DNA from: Planctomycetota bacterium
Lineage (GTDB): Bacteria > Planctomycetota > Planctomycetia > Gemmatales > Gemmataceae
NCBI GenBank assembly: GCA_029777335.1
Contig: JAKOSN010000050.1
Span: forward strand, 1-37,726
Direction: 5' to 3'
Length of the DNA stretch: 37,726 nt
Part shown: positions 35,323 through 37,726 of the stretch, one piece after another
Numbering within the stretch: position 1 is the stretch's first letter
Layout of the letters: every line of letters begins with the position of its first letter
Translations under genes and position numbers: made by a program
Notes under the pieces: model-generated
Told to the model about the DNA's origin: nothing
Databases searched by the model: none
Seen by the model: the letters and a program-made list of their open reading frames with translations, nothing else

Positions 35323-37726
35323 ATGCGCAACTGTTATCCGGCGATTTTGTTCGTGGCAGTGCTCGCGGTGAGCGCTCCCTTTCAGTCCGTTCGCTCTGAT
35401 GCTCCCCCAGCCCAGGAACCCGCCAGCGGGGAGGCTCGTCTCCTGCGGTTCCCAACCATCCATGGCAAGCAAATTGTTTTCACCTATGCTGGTAATCTCT
35501 ACATCGTGTCTGCCGACGGCGGGGTTGCCCGGAAACTGACCAACCACGAAGGCTTCGAGATGTTCCCCCGTCTGTCGCCCGATGGCAAGTGGCTTGCCTT
35601 TACCGGGCAGTATGACGGCAATACCGAGGTCTATGTGATGCCGGCGGAAGGTGGGGTTCCGCGCCGGTTGACGTTCACCGCCACCCTGAATCGCGACGAT
35701 GTGGCCGATCGCATGGGACCAAATAACATCGTTCTCGGTTGGAAGAACGATAGCAAGCACATCGTCTTTCGTTCTCGAATGCGCTCCTTCAACGATTTCC
35801 TCGGTCAGCTGTACACCGTGAGTGTGGAGGGTGGCCTGCCTGAACAACTCCCGCTGCCACGAGGCGGATTCTGTTCGTACTCTCCTGATGACAAGAAACT
35901 CGCCTTCAACCGGGTCTTTCGGGAATTTCGTACCTGGAAGCGCTATCGGGGTGGCATGGCCGACGACATCTGGATCTACGACTTCGCGACGAAAAAGACC
36001 GAGGCAGTCGTGAAGAACGGGGCCCAGGACATCATCCCCATGTGGCACGGGAACAAGATCTATTTTATCTCCGATCGCGACGCCAAGCAGCGCATGAACC
36101 TCCATGTTCATGATCTGGAATCGGGCAAGGAACGCGCGCTGACTACCTTCACAGACTTCGACATCAAGTTTCCCTCGCTGGGAGACAAGGCGATCGTCTT
36201 TGAAAAGGGCGGCTGGATTTATCGATTTGATCTGGACACGGAGAAAACGACCAGGGTGCCGATCCGAATCCAGGAGGATCAGGTGGGAGCGCGCACCACC
36301 CTGGTGAATGTGTCGAAGAATATCGGTGCCTTTGAGATTGCTCCCGATGGCAAACGGGCACTGTTCAGTGCCCGGGGGGATCTCTTCACCGTCCCAGCGG
36401 AGCACGGCCAGACCCGCAATCTTACTGCCAGTTCTGGAGTGCACGAACGCAATCCCAAGTGGTCCCCCGATGGGAAATGGATCGCCTGTGTCTCCGATGC
36501 CAGTGGCGAGGACGAAATCCACATTATCCCCCAGGATGGCCGCGGATCCGCCAAACAACTGACTCGCGGGGCGGACACGTACAAGTACGAGATCTACTGG
36601 TCGCCGGATAGTAAAAAGATCCTTTGGGGTGACAAGAAGTTTCGTCTGCAGTTTGTGGATGTTGAATCGGGGAAGGTTACGCCGGTCACCCAGGCCAAGA
36701 TGTGGGAGATCCGCGACTATTCCTGGTCGCCGGACAGTAAATGGATCGCTTATGGGGAGATGGAGGTGGATTCTCTTCCCCGCGTCTATCTTTACTCGGT
36801 GGAGCAGGGCAAAAGTTACCCCGTGACTGATGGGTGGTATGCCTCGCATGGGCCCGTTTTCAGTGGCGATGGCAAGTATCTTTTCTTTGTTTCCGATCGT
36901 GAATTCAATCCGATTTATAGCCACACCGAGTGGAATCACGCCTATCGCGATCAGGCACGGATTTATTTCGTGACTCTGGCGAAGGAGACGCCCAATCCTC
37001 TCAAACCAAAGAACGACGAAACGAGCCTCAAGGAAGCGAAACCCAAAAAGGACGACAAGAAAGACGAGAAAAAAGAACCGGAAAAGAAAGAGCCTCCAGC
37101 ACTCAAGGTCGATCTCGACGGATTGAAGGACCGTGTTCTCGAATTACCCATTCAAGCGGCGGAATATGGCAACCTCGCCTCGGTGGGCAGTACGCTCTAT
37201 TATATTCGTCGTGGCAGCAAGGATCCCAAACCGGCGCTGCAACAGTATGATCTCAGCCAACGCAAGGAGACAGCGCTCGGCTCGGTCAACGGCTTTGAGA
37301 TCTCTGCCGATGGCAAGAAGATGCTGGTGTCGCAGGATGGCAAGCATGGCATCATCGACCTGCCCAAGGGGCCGGTGAGCATCAGTCAGCCGCTTGATAC
37401 TTCCGGTATGCAAGTTCGGCTCAATCGGCAGGCAGAATGGAAGCAAATCTTCAATGAGTGCTGGCGACAGATGCGTGATTTCTTCTATGACCCGAACATG
37501 CACGGGGTCGATTGGAAGGCGATGCGGGAGCGCTACGCACCTCTCGTCGCTCACGTGAATCATCGTGCCGATCTGACTTACGTCATCGGGGAAATGATCA
37601 GCGAACTGAATGTCGGCCATGCCTATGTGGGTGGGGGGGATGTCCCGAGCGTGACGCGGATCAAGACAGGGCTGCTTGGCGCAGAATTAAGTCGCGACGC
37701 CAGGACCGGCTTTTACAAGATTGACA
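35323..37726 (+). CDS. Tricorn-like S41-family protease, 5' part (runs off the window)
   Basis: At least 801 codons are open to the window end. ATG 35323 follows an ideal site, AGGAGGTGACC. A signal peptide (PAILFVAVLAVSAPFQSVRS) is present, so the protein is probably exported. Residues about 40-560 hold TolB/tricorn-type propeller blades (LSPDGKWLAFTG, WSPDGKWIACVSD, WSPDSKKILWGD). A Lys/Glu/Pro-rich linker of about 40 residues follows (KPKKDDKKDEKKEPEKKEPP), then the C1-like helical domain (FYDPNMHGVDWKAMRERYAP) and ELNVGHAYVGGGD, with H766 at the catalytic-His position of tricorn. The PDZ region begins at TGLLGAEL. The nucleophilic Ser and the catalytic Glu lie beyond the window. Tricorn-type proteases degrade peptides. 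Confidence 0.9.
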   Translation, partial: MRNCYPAILFVAVLAVSAPFQSVRSDAPPAQEPASGEARLLRFPTIHGKQIVFTYAGNLYIVSADGGVARKLTNHEGFEMFPRLSPDGKWLAFTGQYDGNTEVYVMPAEGGVPRRLTFTATLNRDDVADRMGPNNIVLGWKNDSKHIVFRSRMRSFNDFLGQLYTVSVEGGLPEQLPLPRGGFCSYSPDDKKLAFNRVFREFRTWKRYRGGMADDIWIYDFATKKTEAVVKNGAQDIIPMWHGNKIYFISDRDAKQRMNLHVHDLESGKERALTTFTDFDIKFPSLGDKAIVFEKGGWIYRFDLDTEKTTRVPIRIQEDQVGARTTLVNVSKNIGAFEIAPDGKRALFSARGDLFTVPAEHGQTRNLTASSGVHERNPKWSPDGKWIACVSDASGEDEIHIIPQDGRGSAKQLTRGADTYKYEIYWSPDSKKILWGDKKFRLQFVDVESGKVTPVTQAKMWEIRDYSWSPDSKWIAYGEMEVDSLPRVYLYSVEQGKSYPVTDGWYASHGPVFSGDGKYLFFVSDREFNPIYSHTEWNHAYRDQARIYFVTLAKETPNPLKPKNDETSLKEAKPKKDDKKDEKKEPEKKEPPALKVDLDGLKDRVLELPIQAAEYGNLASVGSTLYYIRRGSKDPKPALQQYDLSQRKETALGSVNGFEISADGKKMLVSQDGKHGIIDLPKGPVSISQPLDTSGMQVRLNRQAEWKQIFNECWRQMRDFFYDPNMHGVDWKAMRERYAPLVAHVNHRADLTYVIGEMISELNVGHAYVGGGDVPSVTRIKTGLLGAELSRDARTGFYKID

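Overview
The window looks like a chromosomal segment of a planctomycete, most likely of the Gemmata group (Gemmataceae). The pointers are high GC, a TIGR02996-type N-terminal motif (a domain known mainly from Gemmata and relatives) on a leucine-rich-repeat protein, several WD40/beta-propeller proteins, a Hanks-type Ser/Thr kinase with a membrane domain, a tricorn-like protease and a CehA/McbA metallohydrolase. Taxonomy is inferred from gene content only. I saw no rRNA, tRNA, transposase, phage gene or CRISPR array.

Layout. 1-432: the end of an AAA+ ATPase gene. 513-7180 (minus strand): zwf, an FGGY-like sugar-kinase homologue, a TIGR02996/LRR protein, then purL behind its own terminator. 7366-10669 (plus): a membrane-anchored periplasmic-binding-protein-like sensor coupled to a histidine kinase, closed by a terminator. 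10733-11902 (minus): an exported protein with two tandem truncated-haemoglobin domains. 12136-15164 (plus): a two-gene cassette of a winged-helix/coiled-coil protein and a large P-loop NTPase. 15313-20954 (plus): folC, a CehA/McbA-type exported hydrolase and two tandem seven-bladed WD40 proteins. 21020-21514 (minus): a small exported protein.

21515-22120 is an intergenic region rich in inverted repeats that carries a near-consensus sigma-70 promoter. It drives dnaG and probably rpoD (22121-25727), ending in a strong UUCG-loop terminator. Next come a zinc-ribbon coiled-coil protein, an unassigned protein with a possible RNase A-like toxin motif, and a VOC-family protein (25836-27762). 27765-29624 (minus) is a Ser/Thr kinase; 29768-30330 (plus) a possible short leader ORF and a divergent rbfA; 30449-33877 (minus) a membrane protein with about 21 WD40-type repeats. 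34222-35246 holds queF and a CvpA-like membrane protein. From 35323 to the window edge runs a tricorn-like protease, cut off before its nucleophile.

Housekeeping functions (purine synthesis, pentose phosphate pathway, folate, replication priming, primary sigma factor, queuosine, ribosome maturation) are interleaved with envelope, signalling and beta-propeller genes. The least ordinary items are the exported double haemoglobin with apolar distal positions and an internal 84-bp perfect DNA repeat, the winged-helix/NTPase cassette, the binding-protein/kinase pair without a response regulator, the possible RNase A-like protein, and the FGGY homologue that appears to lack its catalytic residues. 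All domain calls are by eye; no database search was run.
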